Source: Piscicola geometra
Lineage: Eukaryota; Annelida; Clitellata; Hirudinida; Piscicolidae
Assembly (NCBI GenBank): GCA_943735955.1
Contig: OX030966.1
Coordinates: 1,295,018-1,359,017, forward strand
DNA length: 64,000 nucleotides
Direction: 5' to 3'
The notes beneath the pieces were generated by a model. The model was not told the DNA's origin. It made no database searches and saw only the letters and a program-made list of their open reading frames with translations. Position 1 is the first letter of the stretch, and each line of letters opens with the position of its first letter. This document shows, in pieces, positions 50,066 through 61,354 of the stretch. A program made the translations under genes and the position numbers.

Positions 50066-53000
50066 ATGAACGCCATGTCCAAAACAAAACATAAAAAAAA
50101 GAAAGGAAAACCGCAGTATATGAAAGCATCCTTCGACCTGGGAGACACAAAACAAGTGAAACTGCTCAAGAACAAAGCCTACACGATAAACTTCTTAACG
50201 ACGAACAAGGACGGTGCTAACAAGCTAAACTCACCTCAAAAAAATGATAACATCACGAATCTTCTTGAAATGCTTGAAATCTTTGTAAATCAGGAGGAGG
50301 ATGAAGCTAAATATTTAGAAGAGGAAAAGGAAGAAGAGTTGCAAAAACTATTAGACGAACAAGAAGCGAAAGAGAGGAAGCGATTGGAGGAGGAAGAGAA
50401 GGCACGACAAGAAGAAGAGAAGGAGAGGTTGGAAGAGGAGCGACAAGAAAAAGAAAGACTGGAGCAAGAAGAACGGGAAACCCAGCAGTTTTTGAAGGAC
50501 TTGGAAGACGATGAAGAAGAAGAAGGAGAAGAAGAAGAGGAAGGAGAAAGAGGAGATGGAGATGAAGATGATTTAGGCAGGGAATATGACAGTGATAATA
50601 GACCTCGATGGGAGGATATTTTGTCTTCGTTGACTGACGACAGCAGTGACTGGACTTTCACCGATGGATCTGCCCAATCCGTCGGTAAAGTGAAGTGGGA
50701 TTCAAAATATGCCAAAGAAACCGACAGTCTCGACTCGAGCACGACTTTGAAGCGAAAGCGGAGATTCCAAAGATTATACCGGCCTACGTCTCATACCTCG
50801 TCTGCTTCTTCTGACTCTTACTCGACAGACTCTTTAGCGGAACCTTCTCGACGCCGTGGTCGTCGGGGTCGTCGTCGTGGTGGTGGTGGTGGTGGCCGTG
50901 GTGGTGGCCGTGGTCGTCTGAGTCGTCGCCCTCCTTTCAAGCCGAAAAAACAGCAAATGGCGATTTGGCGCTCCAAGCCAGGACCGCAACTTTGGCAATA
51001 CAAATCCAGGCCACATGGCCCAACTAAACAACCGTATGCCCACGAACTAGAGGCCGATCACATCAAGGCTAAAGTGCAGAGCAAGACCATTCCTAACCTC
51101 TTGACCAAGGCTATGTACATTTATCGGTGGAAGCTGAAACGTAAAAAACTTTCAATGAACTTCAAGAGAACTCTTCAAAAGGAAATGTACCAAGGAAACT
51201 TTCTGGACCCGCAGTACGAAGACAAGACGTATGAGGAAATGAAGAAGGAGAAGAGCCCTGAAGCACGAGCTAACATGCTGTTGCAAAAGGCGTGGGAAGA
51301 CTGGAGTGAAGTCATGCTGCAGGACAAGCCACCCAGACTCGACAAACCCAAATACGACGTTAAGAAGTTCGAAGCAATCATCAACGCAGAGGTCAAAAGG
51401 TACAGATCTCTGGGCACGTTAGGGAAAAAAGAGTCTGAACTTTTCCGTCCCGTCACCAAAGGTGGTCTCCCCTTCCGACAAATATCCGCAACCAAGTACT
51501 TTCTACCGATTGCATTGTCGCGAAGGAAGAGACGACGATATGAGAGGAAGTTTGATGAGACGCACAAGAGACGCCTCGAAAGTCAGTCGTACATCGATTT
51601 CAACGAGCTCTCCAAGCACCCTTCAGGACTCGCTTTCTCCGATTTTTGCATCAAATACAGGGTGGGTGTCTTGTGCAGCGTTCTTCTGGCGAATATTATA
51701 TTATTATAGATTTGTAAAAATGAAAAGAAGGCTGCATTCCATGGGGGGCGGAGCAGGGTGGGCCAGGTTGGCCACGGCCCACCCAATATTTAGAGTTAAT
51801 GGGTCACAATGTATTTGGCCAACCCAAAAATCAACTGATAATCATTTGGGAAACTGTTTAAAGTACAACACTATTCGAGGCTCTAACTTATAAAAAAATT
51901 CAAACTAATTCATTATAAACTAATTTTTTAACTAAACCATATATTTTTTACTTATCCTGTAACTAAAAAAAGTATATACCAAAATTTTGTTAACTATTTG
52001 CCCATCACTGATGCTGACGTAGAAAAATTGTTCTATGGGCGATGGGCGAAGAGTTAAATTTTAACAAGAAGCTAAATAAGCAAGGACTTGCAAACAATTT
52101 ATGTATTAAATTTTATCGGACTCTTGTGTTTGTGTCTTGTTTCGCGAAAGGTTTATTTTATAGTTGAAGGCTTAATTCATTAATAATTAATTAATTAATT
52201 AATGATTAATTGCTATATGAAACTTTGTTTAAACTATGAAGCGTTTCCTCACGCAATCCACTCAACCGAAAATACCAATTAAAATAGTTAAAAACGACCT
52301 CTCGTCTGATGTTATTATGGACGAAGTTGATACCAACGACCTCACTGATTGTCCAGATGATATGTTGTTGAGCGATGGACAAACATGATGTTAGCAGCCT
52401 AAGAAGATTTTTTAGGACTGTACAGTCTAAAAGGTTTTGGCCAGAAAGCGGAAATACTAGCGGCATGTCTGATTGACGTTATGACACGATGCCAACTGTC
52501 CTTCAGTGAACTACATGGTCAAGGTTACGACGAAGCCAGTGCAATGTCTGGAGCAATTTCTGGAATAGCTCAGCGGTTGAAGGAACGCTCACGAAATGCT
52601 CATTTAGTCCATTGTCTGGCTCACTGTCTCAATCTGGCGGCAGCAGAATCGAGAAAATCTGTTCCATTTTTGAGCGGCACACTGGAGTTTGATCAGCATA
52701 TCGTGACATTCATCCGCAATTCCGGTAAACGCACAGACCTGTTGAGAGACGTGCAAAGTCAGTTTGTATACAGTGAGAATGAGGAGCAGCACGTCTCGGC
52801 TCCAGTGACACAGGTGATGGTGAACAGTTTCAGTTTGATGATATAAAAGCATTCCAGCGTTCTCACTATTACGAGGCTGTAGATTCGCTATATAACACGA
52901 TCAGCTGGCGTCTTGACGACCAATCTTTAAAACCAGCCAGCACGCTAGAACAGTTGCTTCAATCAGCTTCGGTGGGTCCGCAGATAGACGAAAACCTGCT

Positions 53001-54235
53001 GAAAGAAGTCGTTTGTCTTCACCCACATCTCAACCGCATCAATCTCAAAAGTGAACTCGCTCTTCTGTCACATAACAACATCGCAGATAACATTCCGGCG
53101 ATTATTGCTTGGTTTAACGATGCCGATGTGAGACGTGACACTCACAAAACCATTTATTCAGTAGTGGCAACCCTGGTCATGCTTCCTAGCACCACTTCGT
53201 CATGTGAACGTTCGTTCTTCGGGCTGCGACGACTAAAAACGTATTTACAATCGACAATGGGACAGGAAAGACTGAATTCAATCATGATGTCAAATGTGCA
53301 TCTTGACTTGATGGACAGTATTAACATTGTGTCAGTGGCATATGAGTTTGCCAGTCTAAATGACTTACGTAAAAAATTCTATGGGCATGTTTCGTGATTT
53401 CTGATTTTTTAATGTAATGTTTGAGAGTGACTATTTAAAATTTTATGTAATATAAATCATAATATTTTCATTATTATATTTTTGACTTCTGACTTTATAA
53501 TTTTGAGTAAATTTTGAATGTTTTCAATTTTATAGAATATGAATCCACACGTCACACGCAATTTTGATTATCATTTTGTACAAATTAATTAAAATTTTCT
53601 CACTAAACGGTCGCCCATTGAGTTGAACATTGGAAAACTGAAAGGGGGAAGGGTATAGGGGAAAAACGAACACAGGGCTCTAGGTCCCATTAAAGGCAAG
53701 GCTATTAATTAACCAAATTTGTTTTAGCGACTTGCCATGTTGGCCCACCCAATATTTTGCTCGTGGCGTCCCCTATGCTGCATTCAGAGAGTTTTAGTTC
53801 TTAACATTGTGAGGCGGGTGATAAGGAGTTTATTGGATATTTATAAATTATATTTAACTTAAAGTATTTATTAATTTTTAAGCACTTAAATTTGACGAGC
53901 AAACTAGTGTGTTGCGAAGAAGGAATGTCATCCGTTTACGATCTAGATTTCAACTTACGATGGTCAGAACATATATATTGTTTCTAAATTTAGCTTAATA
54001 AATTATTTTAAAATGATAAAATAGTAAATAAATATTAATTTTCTATTTAACCAATTTATTTATTCGACCAAAATTCAGCTATGGAACCTTTTTTAAAATA
54101 AATTATGCATAAATTATTAATAAATTAATTAAACGAATCTGCAGTCGAGATCTACAGCAGTGCATTGACCAGACTGAAGAGCCAAATATCCATCCTTCAG
54201 GCCTCTCCTTTACACAATACAAAAATGTCATTTAA
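50066..54235 (+). CDS. HPSG-signature protein 1, Glu/Lys/Arg-rich, 557 aa
   Basis: Exon 1 50066-51661, donor gtgggt in phase 0; exon 2 54158-54235, after an acceptor ending ctacag, phase 0. N terminus basic (SKTKHKKKKGKP); residues about 75-170 a Glu/Lys/Arg coiled coil (LEEEEKARQEEEKERLEEE); an acidic run; about 258-292 an Arg/Gly block (RRRGRRGRRRGGGGGG); then a Trp/Lys/Arg-rich region (MYIYRWKLKRKKLSMNFKR). The tail carries the signature twice: HPSGLAFSDFCIKYR at the exon 1 end, then QCIDQTEEPNIHPSGLSFTQY in exon 2. No known domain recognised; a structural or nucleic-acid-binding role is only compositional inference. The 2.5-kb intron contains a complete hAT insertion (51740-53777). If exon 2 were skipped the frame would read on for 15 codons to a stop at 51709. 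Confidence 0.75.
51740..53777 (+). mobile_element. hAT (ZMYM1-like transposase) DNA transposon, 2,038 bp
   Basis: Flanked by the 8-bp target duplication CTGCATTC (51732-51739 and 53778-53785). Imperfect terminal inverted repeats begin CATGGGGGGCGGAGCA on the left and CATAGGGGACG on the right (reverse complement). Near both ends lie inverted copies of ggcccacccaatattt. Internal coding remnants at 52237-52389, 52481-52846 and 52954-53397 are frameshifted. It lies in the intron of HPSG protein 1, 78 bp past the donor. Confidence 0.93.
52481..53397 (+). pseudogene. Broken hAT/ZMYM1-like transposase
   Basis: First part (52481-52846) has GQGYDEASAMSGAISGI and HLVHCLAHCLNLAAAES, typical of the domain shared by ZMYM1-like and related hAT transposases. 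Second part (52954-53397) ends with the dimerisation motif LPSTTSSCERSFFGLRRLK. A stop at 52844 and the missing middle prevent a full protein. Confidence 0.85.
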
Positions 54236-54592
54236 GTCTTGCACCTGACAATCATGTTTTAAAACTTAATTCAATTATTCATGCAATTTAATTCTGTGTA
54301 TGCAGCAATATAAGTTGAAAATTCCATTTATTTATATTAAATATAATTCTATTAAGAAACGCTAGTTAATAGATAGAAATCAATCGTTCGCTAATTCCAG
54401 CAATAAATACTCTGCGCTTATGATAGACGATCAAATCAATGACGTTTGCACTACCTCAAAACAACAATAAAAAATTGAAACAAAGTATTGCAACAAACCA
54501 TGACCACCTTCAACTGAAAACATCCACACTTTAAACTTTTGAATTCTTAAAATAAAATTTAAAAGAGACTTTTGTTTTTCCTAACCCCTGAA

Positions 54593-57409
54593 ATGGACGC
54601 TTTTATCTCATCGTTGAGGAATTATCCAAAGAAAGAGAAGAATGAATTGGTGATGGGCTATGAAGAAGAAGTGGCAGACGAGAGTTCTACAGGAGCACAA
54701 GTGATGGATGACAACGATTACAAGGACCAAACTGAAGCAAATGCAGTGAAAACAGACACGCAGAAAGCAAATGCCATATCTTCATTTCGCTACAAGAAGA
54801 AAAAAATAGTTCATGAAGACGGCAATAGCTACATTGATACCCCCAAATTGTTTATTTCCAACTTTAACAGTAAAGATTCCCATGCATCTCTTTTTACAAG
54901 TGATGTCTCAGTCGAGCCAAAACTGAATCAAGTATTTAAGAAAAAAACTTTTGATTTCAAAAGTGGTCACACTTTTGAATCTAGTTCGACTTTTAAGCGC
55001 CATCAGCTTGCTACGCCTGAGACACATCTCCATGGAAAGACTGAAGCGACCACTGAACTCGATTTCAAAAAACCACTCGGAACGGTATATGACTATGAAG
55101 ATGCTTCGGAAATAGACCACAATGACAGTCTTGGAAAAAAAAGTTCAAAAGTAACTCAACAAGTGGAACATAAAGAAAGCAAAAAGGCTCCAGAAAAACT
55201 ATTACTGAAGCCGGTGCAGAACTGCAGAATGGAATTGCTGGAGACAGAAAAAGAAAGTATGATGGAGTTCGGAAAAGACATGGAAATCAATGTTTCAAGC
55301 AACAACAAGACTTCAAAACGTTCTCTCAATAACGAAAAAGAACCGAAAATGGGCACCAAGACCTTATTAGAGAGCAAGACTTTTGTTGCCAAAAGCAGCT
55401 TCAACCCCACTCCCAAATCCACCAAGATTTCTAAATTTTCACTGCCTGACGAGCCGGCGTCTGATTCGGAATTTCAGTTTGGCAAGCAGCTCATGGTCAA
55501 GAAGAGAGCCTCCACTGGAAATAAAGGGAAGCACAACACAGTTAATGATACAGATGTTGAAGATGCCGACTCCCCTGACATTCCGAGCGACGTGAACAAT
55601 GCAGGAAGTGATAAACCCCAAAAGGTAAAATCCGAAAAAAGTCCGAAAAAAACTGGATCACACTCCAAAAAGAAAGGGGATAAAAGCGACTATAAGGACG
55701 CGAAGAAATGTCCAAGTGACGAGAACTTGAATAAGTGTTGCGTGGAAATCCTGCACAAAATGTTTTGCCAGAAGAACAAGCCAGTAGAGAAGAAAAAAGA
55801 AAATCCGTGCAGGTTCATGTTGGCGGAACCAGAAGACCCATGCTGTCCCCCCAAGCCGAAGGAGCCCCAGGGTGGATGCGATGAGGTGTGCATGTCCTGC
55901 AGCGAAGCCATGTGCATGCTCCTCAACGCCATAAAGTGTGGCTCTTGCAAGATCCCCAGTTGCAGTGAGGGCAAGGCGGGTGAAAACGAGGAAGACAAGA
56001 CTGATAAGGTCGAAGTGATCTGCCAACAGCAAATGAATCTGGAGAAGGAAATGCACAAACTGAAGTCTTCCACCATCATGTACCTCAAGACAGCCATCGA
56101 TAAGAGCACGGAAGGAAAAGTTGAAATCTTGAAAAAAAATATGGCTGAGGTTGAGAAGAAAAAACAAAGTTTTCTCAAACTGGCAAGGACAAAAATTCAG
56201 AATCAAGACGCCGAGTTGTGTCAACTGAGACTGCAGCTGACGCAAAACCACGATTTCATGCAGGAGCAGCAAGAAATCATTAAAAATATGAAAGAGGAGT
56301 ACGAGGCAAAGGAAGAAGCCCTCAAGAAAAGCCTTGAAAAGCAGGCTGAAGAATTTAAGCAAACTCATGAAATGGAGTTGGAATTGGAAAGATCAAAAGC
56401 CAAAGAACAAATTTTGGATGCGCAATTGCAATTGCAATCGGGAAACGTAGGCAAGGAAAAGGAATTGATGGACAAGATACAAGAGCTGCAAGCGGAAAAC
56501 CTGGAGCTGGATAGAAACAGCAAGAACGCAGATGCAAACTGCCAGATGAAACTGCGTGAGCAAGAAGATGAGTTTAACAAAATCAAGATGCAAATGATGG
56601 CTGAGAACCAGGAGTGCATTATGCAGATTAAACTGTTTGAACAGAAGATGGAGTTGATGAATGAAACGAAAAACGATGACGCGGGAATGTCGTATTGTGA
56701 TTTCGAGAGATTCTGCAAAAACTTGTGTTGTGGTTCGGATTCTCCCAAAGGCAAAAAGTCAAAGAGAAATTGTGCAGCCAGTTCGAGTGCTTCATGTCTC
56801 AGTTGTGGTTACAGTGAATGCAGTGAAGGTGCAGCTTCCCAGAAGTGCTACAAAGCCCCCTGTGACGGCTCCTGGAACCCGAAAAAGTCCAAGAACAAGT
56901 CAGGTCTCAAGTGCGGAGTAGACGTTTCCACATTTGAGGTTCCTACTGGATCACCTTCGAAAAGATGTAAAACTTCAACTCCTCTCCCCTCAAAGCAAAC
57001 TCAACAAGTTTTTTCGAACAAAACCTCTCTCGCACCAGTGTCTCAGCACCTCGCAACCACACCAACCAACCAACGCTACCCCAGTATTGTAAGCCAGCGA
57101 TCAGCCCAGCTCCTCAACCAGTCTTCCAACCACCCTTTCGATCCTTCGGTAGACCGCTACACGACCGGCCCCACTTTTTCCATCAACCCCCTCTCCACCC
57201 TGTACCAAACTTGCGGCATCACAGACCCGCAGCAAGGATTCCAAATTTCCCAAATCGCACCTCATCAAATGGGTGTCTACCCTAGAAGTCCTGGTCAGAT
57301 GAACTTCTCGAACTGCTGCTCGAATGGTCTGGATGCTTGTCAGTATTACCAGCTCGGCAAGCAGAGCAACAACACCCTTCTCGATAATGTTCTCCCTAAA
57401 TACACGTGA
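54593..57409 (+). CDS. Coiled-coil protein with two Cys-rich regions, unknown, 938 aa
   Basis: Single exon from ATG 54593 (MDAFISSLRNYPKKEK) to TGA; an in-frame TTG upstream is not a likely start. Charged, Lys/Ser/Glu-rich first 380 residues; first Cys-rich block at about 382-461 (CCVEILHKMFC, CRFMLAEPEDPCCPPKPKEP, CDEVCMSCSEAMCMLLNAIKC); a long coiled coil at about 476-690 with heptad-like Lys/Glu/Leu pattern; second Cys-rich block at about 701-759 (FCKNLCCGSD, CLSCGYSECSEG, CYKAPCDG); Ser/Pro/Gln-rich C terminus. The Pro-Cys-rich and coiled-coil mix resembles flagellar or other structural proteins, but no specific family was identified. AATAAA at 57514 could end the transcript. Neighbours are the HPSG genes on the same strand. 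Confidence 0.8.
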   Translation: MDAFISSLRNYPKKEKNELVMGYEEEVADESSTGAQVMDDNDYKDQTEANAVKTDTQKANAISSFRYKKKKIVHEDGNSYIDTPKLFISNFNSKDSHASLFTSDVSVEPKLNQVFKKKTFDFKSGHTFESSSTFKRHQLATPETHLHGKTEATTELDFKKPLGTVYDYEDASEIDHNDSLGKKSSKVTQQVEHKESKKAPEKLLLKPVQNCRMELLETEKESMMEFGKDMEINVSSNNKTSKRSLNNEKEPKMGTKTLLESKTFVAKSSFNPTPKSTKISKFSLPDEPASDSEFQFGKQLMVKKRASTGNKGKHNTVNDTDVEDADSPDIPSDVNNAGSDKPQKVKSEKSPKKTGSHSKKKGDKSDYKDAKKCPSDENLNKCCVEILHKMFCQKNKPVEKKKENPCRFMLAEPEDPCCPPKPKEPQGGCDEVCMSCSEAMCMLLNAIKCGSCKIPSCSEGKAGENEEDKTDKVEVICQQQMNLEKEMHKLKSSTIMYLKTAIDKSTEGKVEILKKNMAEVEKKKQSFLKLARTKIQNQDAELCQLRLQLTQNHDFMQEQQEIIKNMKEEYEAKEEALKKSLEKQAEEFKQTHEMELELERSKAKEQILDAQLQLQSGNVGKEKELMDKIQELQAENLELDRNSKNADANCQMKLREQEDEFNKIKMQMMAENQECIMQIKLFEQKMELMNETKNDDAGMSYCDFERFCKNLCCGSDSPKGKKSKRNCAASSSASCLSCGYSECSEGAASQKCYKAPCDGSWNPKKSKNKSGLKCGVDVSTFEVPTGSPSKRCKTSTPLPSKQTQQVFSNKTSLAPVSQHLATTPTNQRYPSIVSQRSAQLLNQSSNHPFDPSVDRYTTGPTFSINPLSTLYQTCGITDPQQGFQISQIAPHQMGVYPRSPGQMNFSNCCSNGLDACQYYQLGKQSNNTLLDNVLPKYT

Positions 57410-57908
57410 AGATGATTTTTAATGGTATTTACGGTTTTCATTTTTTAGCTCTTATTTTCTATTTGATATTAAAACTATACAAAAACAGGGAAATCACAAA
57501 AACCAAAATACAAATAAACGCAATATTTTAACTTTCTGATTTTTAAACATTTACTTGAATGTTTAACTTCTATGAATTTTTAAAATAGTATTTGATTCAA
57601 ATCATATTCAAAAACACTGATCTGAATGACTCAAAATCAAAAGTGTAAAACAAGTTTTTGAAAATGAAAATAGAGTACTTTATTGTTTTTTTTAAATCAT
57701 AAAGAAACTTAGTCGAAAATTTTGAATCTAATAACGAATCGTTAATCCAGATTCATACAAATAAATTATTAACACAACAATTTTCAAAAAATGTTCAAAA
57801 AGTTTTATAAAATGAATACTTTTAAAAGCAAAGATTGGCCATTCTTTGCGTCATAACATAAACATCTTCAAAATTTACAAATGCATATAAGTTGTAAAGC
57901 ACAGAAAA
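57410..57908. other. Intergenic spacer
   Basis: AT-rich, with a poly(A) signal candidate near 57514; nothing else seen. Confidence 0.5.
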
Positions 57909-60568
57909 ATGGCAAAAATCGATGAAACAGTCAAAAGAAGATCACAAAAAAGAAGCTCTGCCAACGGTGAGTTATTTCCTTCATTAAAGTTCACTCGAAT
58001 CTTTCTGTTTGCCATTTCGTTTATGATTTCCTCCGTGCTACTGGGTAAACTGAAGAGTGGTTTCTAAATATCCTCATAACTGATGTGTCCTTGTGTTTAT
58101 TGGGTGTGTTGGAGGAATAAATAAACTTTCTATTTTGAGCCTTGTGAACGGTTTAGTTAAAAAGATTTAATGAATTATGAAGCAACTTATGAAAATAACT
58201 TGATGTTTTATACCACTCATTAATATATAAAGATTTTAAAAAAAAGTTTTTAGGGCTCTTTGACAAAGGATAAATGAGCATTGTTATATTGCATATTTCA
58301 TACTAGAGGTCGGACCGGGTACCCGATTTGACCGGGTACCCGCGGGTACCCGCGGGACTCCCGCGGGAACGGGAATGAAAATTAATTTCGGGACGGGAAA
58401 AGTCGGGAACCGGGAATAGGTTTTCGGGACGGGAACGGGAACGGGAATCAAAATTCAAATCGGGAACGGGAAAAGACGGGAACGGGAATCAACTTTTAAA
58501 TCGGGAACGGGAAAAACGGGAATAACAGTTATTGGGATTGGATTCTTTAACAATGATTTTTCAGCAAACTTTTAAGTATGGAAATCTTTATTTCATCGAT
58601 ACTCCATACTTAAAATAAGTATTAAATGCAATAGAAGTGTATAACGAAGCCACCATTGCCAATGTCGAAATCTCCAACACTACATTTGAATTTGTTATGA
58701 TGAGTCCAAAGATTAGGGAGATTAAAACAAATGGGTGATGATGAAAACTTTTCAGATGACATCAAAATGGTCAGTTATATTATTTTAATTTTATAAATTA
58801 ATACTTTGAATTTGAATGATTAATTTCCAAATGATTGCTCAGTTGATCATTTCGACAAAAGAAAAGATGCCATTGATCTTATTCATATGACAGCATGTCT
58901 GTTGCATCCTCAGTACGAAAGAATAATAGGAAAAAAGTTTGGGATAGAAAAGAAATAAATACCAAGACTTTCATTAGATTAAATTTAATTCTATTTTGTA
59001 CAGCCAGACCAAGCTGCAGTGCCGTTGAGAAAAAAAATAAATGATGGTTATTTAGACCTATTATGTTTGTTTTTATAACAAAATTATAATAAAATTATTA
59101 TACTATCAAATTATACGAATGATTTTATATTTGCAGTTGTGGAGAATAAAAATGTTGTCAAAAAACATATTTCTAACATTATTGAAGAATTAATAATAAT
59201 GAACGAAGAAAAAAATTCAGAAGAGGATGAATTGTACAAATATTCACAATTACGTCCCAAAAAATGGAAAATTATAAAGATGTTTTTTTTATTGGAATAA
59301 AATGAGCAATTTTAAAATACTACAAGAAGTAGCCAACATTTTGTTTAGTATATCTGCAAGTTATATTCGCTGTAAACGGAATTTTTCAATATGTGGTCGT
59401 TTAACTTCAGACCCAAAATCCTCTTATTTGAAAGCTGAAACTCTTAACGGTTTAACCCGTGTGAAAAGAAATAAAGACTTTATTGAATTACTCAAAAACA
59501 ATGACCAACTTCAATACTTTCATTTCAATAAATATTTGAAATTTAAATCGTGTTTTTTTTATATTTATTAAAAGAAATATTCTCTGACTTTCAAGTAACA
59601 AATTGTAAGAAATGTTAGAACTAGCAAGTTTGGGACCAGTGAAAACGGCAGCGAAAATGAATAAAAAAACAAAAAGCTTTCGGGAACGGCTCGGGATGGG
59701 AAAAAAAATTTCGGGACGGGACGGGACGGGAATCAAAATTCTGATGTCCCATCGGGAACGGGACGGGACGGGAAAAAACCTTTCGGGAACGGGACGGGAC
59801 GGGAATCAAAATTCTGATGTCCCATCGGGAACGGGACGGGACGGGAAAACAAATTTCGGGAACGGGACGGGACCGGGAATGAAAAATCGTCCATGTCCGA
59901 CCTCTATTTCATACCCTGTGTTACTGGGCGGTACATTTAATTGTCCTAAATTGCATTATGTGTGGATGGGTGTATTTTTCAACATTTAACTTGAAGTTGA
60001 ATCGTACTGTATGCTTCAGCACATTTATTAGTTCATGGTTTTGAAGTATGAATTAACATTATGAGATACTGAATTGCGGAACATGCTTGCAGAAAAAAGA
60101 GAAAACTCTTTCTTGAGCAGGCGTGTTGTAGTCCAAGACAAGAACAACAGTAGCAGAAAAACCCGATCCGATTCGGACAGTTCGGGAAGGTCAAAAAAAA
60201 CAAAACGAAAAAGATCGAATTCGTCCACTGCAAAAGATAAAAAGAAAAAAGAAGAGAAGAAAGACAAGAAGAATAAAAGCAGCTCGAATGACGACATAGA
60301 AAATAGAACTGCCAAGAAAGGTAACAAGAAAGAAAATGATAAGTCGAAAAAGAAAAGTAAAAAAAGTAGTGAGTCAAACCAGAAAGATTTCGATGATGAA
60401 GATAATGAAGGAAACAGCTGTGGCGAAGAAGTTTCTGATGACGACCGTGAACACCCATCTGGAATGACTTTCTCACAGTTCCGCTGCCAGTTCTTCTGCG
60501 CGTCTCGCTGTTGTTGCCAGCCCTGTTGCACTGGCTGTGACTGTTGCAGCTGTTGTGGCTGGTGCTAG
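57909..60568 (+). CDS. HPSG-signature protein 2, Lys-rich with Cys-rich tail, 177 aa
   Basis: Exon 1 57909-57966 (MAKIDETVKRRSQKRSSAN) with strong donor gtgagt; exon 2 60093-60568 after acceptor tgcttgcag; phases 1/2 agree. The body is Lys/Ser-rich (KDKKKKEEKKDKKNKSS), then an acidic stretch, then HPSGMTFSQFRC and a tail with 13 Cys in the last 29 residues (SRCCCQPCC, CDCCSCCGWC). If exon 1 is wrong, an ATG at 60083 would start a 161-aa form. The 2.1-kb intron contains hAT element copy 2, without which it would be about 0.5 kb. Poly-Cys tails of this kind can be disulphide-crosslinked or metal-binding; which applies here is unknown. Confidence 0.75.
58304..59906 (+). mobile_element. hAT-superfamily DNA transposon, degenerate copy 2 (1,603 bp)
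   Basis: Same family as 40453-41980: termini TAGAGGTCGGAC / GTCCGACCTCTA, with target duplication TTTCATAC (58296-58303 and 59907-59914). The right arm has more gggacgggacgggaatc units and repeats the block containing ctgatgtcccatcgggaacg twice, and the left arm has additional cgcgggtacc units, so arm length varies between copies. Transposase remnants are frameshifted near 59265. Confidence 0.95.
59302..59571 (+). pseudogene. hAT transposase C-terminal fragment
   Basis: 89 codons matching copy 1 (ILFSISASYIRCKRNFSICG). The conserved C-E-R of the dimerisation region has become C-K-R, and a frameshift precedes it. Confidence 0.82.
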
Positions 60569-60811
60569 GCGAATTGAGTAGATTTGAAAAAAGTATAAAA
60601 TATCGTTTATTTTAATGTGTTTTTTTAAAGAATATTTTTTATTATTACGAACTGAAACTTTTTTTTTAGGGGTTGACGTCAAAAATAAATTCTCAACGTT
60701 TTTAATAACAATAACAACAAGCAACATCAAGCAAAGATTTTATTTAAAAACCGTAAATGAGTAAAAGATTCATAAATGACTGGCATAAAAAGACTTTGAT
60801 CACTCTCAAAA

Positions 60812-61354
60812 ATGGAAAAACTCAATGAAAAAATGACGAAGGCCGTCCAAATAAAAATGATTCACGAACTCTTGAATGGCAACAACAATTACCATTTCGA
60901 CATTGAGAACTTGAACAACAACAAAAGAACCGACAGTGAGTCTCCGAGGAAGAAACGGAGTGGTTCTCCACGTTCCGACTCGCCCTCCAGGAAGACCGGA
61001 TCGAGCAAGAAGAAAGGAGGAAAGAAGAAGAAAGATGATGGCAAGAAGAAAAAGATTGACCACTGCGTGCGTGAAGACGACTCCGAAGAAGTTCAACTCG
61101 ACGATGACGCACCAACTCTCTCCTCGTACCAAAAAGTTCTGGAAAGAGTGTTTAACACACACAACGACAAGATGGCCAACAAGCTGACCTGCCTCTGCAC
61201 CATGAACTGCCTCGCCATGCTGGTTCCCAAGGCGACGGAGTTCATTGAGGCGGAAGATGAGTTGAAGAAACGCATCCAAGGAGGTGGTTGCGGAGGGGAA
61301 GACAGCAGCAGCAAGAAGACAAAGTCGAACCACGATGATGACGATTCGTCGTAG
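60812..61354 (+). CDS. Lys/Ser-rich small protein, unknown, 180 aa
   Basis: Single exon from ATG 60812 to TAG 61352-61354; poly(A) signal candidate AATAAA at about 61526. Order: helical N terminus MEKLNEKMTKAVQIKMIHEL, Asn-rich spacer, Ser/Pro/Lys-Arg block (SPRKKRSGSPRSDSPSRK), poly-Lys run, acidic patch, a likely folded segment (SSYQKVLERVFNTHNDKMAN, CLCTMNCLAML), and an Asp/Ser/Lys tail. It lacks the HPSG signature but shares composition, size and orientation with its neighbours. Confidence 0.7.
   Translation: MEKLNEKMTKAVQIKMIHELLNGNNNYHFDIENLNNNKRTDSESPRKKRSGSPRSDSPSRKTGSSKKKGGKKKKDDGKKKKIDHCVREDDSEEVQLDDDAPTLSSYQKVLERVFNTHNDKMANKLTCLCTMNCLAMLVPKATEFIEAEDELKKRIQGGGCGGEDSSSKKTKSNHDDDDSS

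Noticed and set aside
52954..53397. Possible host gene derived from a hAT transposase
   Set aside because: The coding parts are frameshifted and lie inside an element with intact TSDs, so this is a recent, broken insertion and not a domesticated gene.
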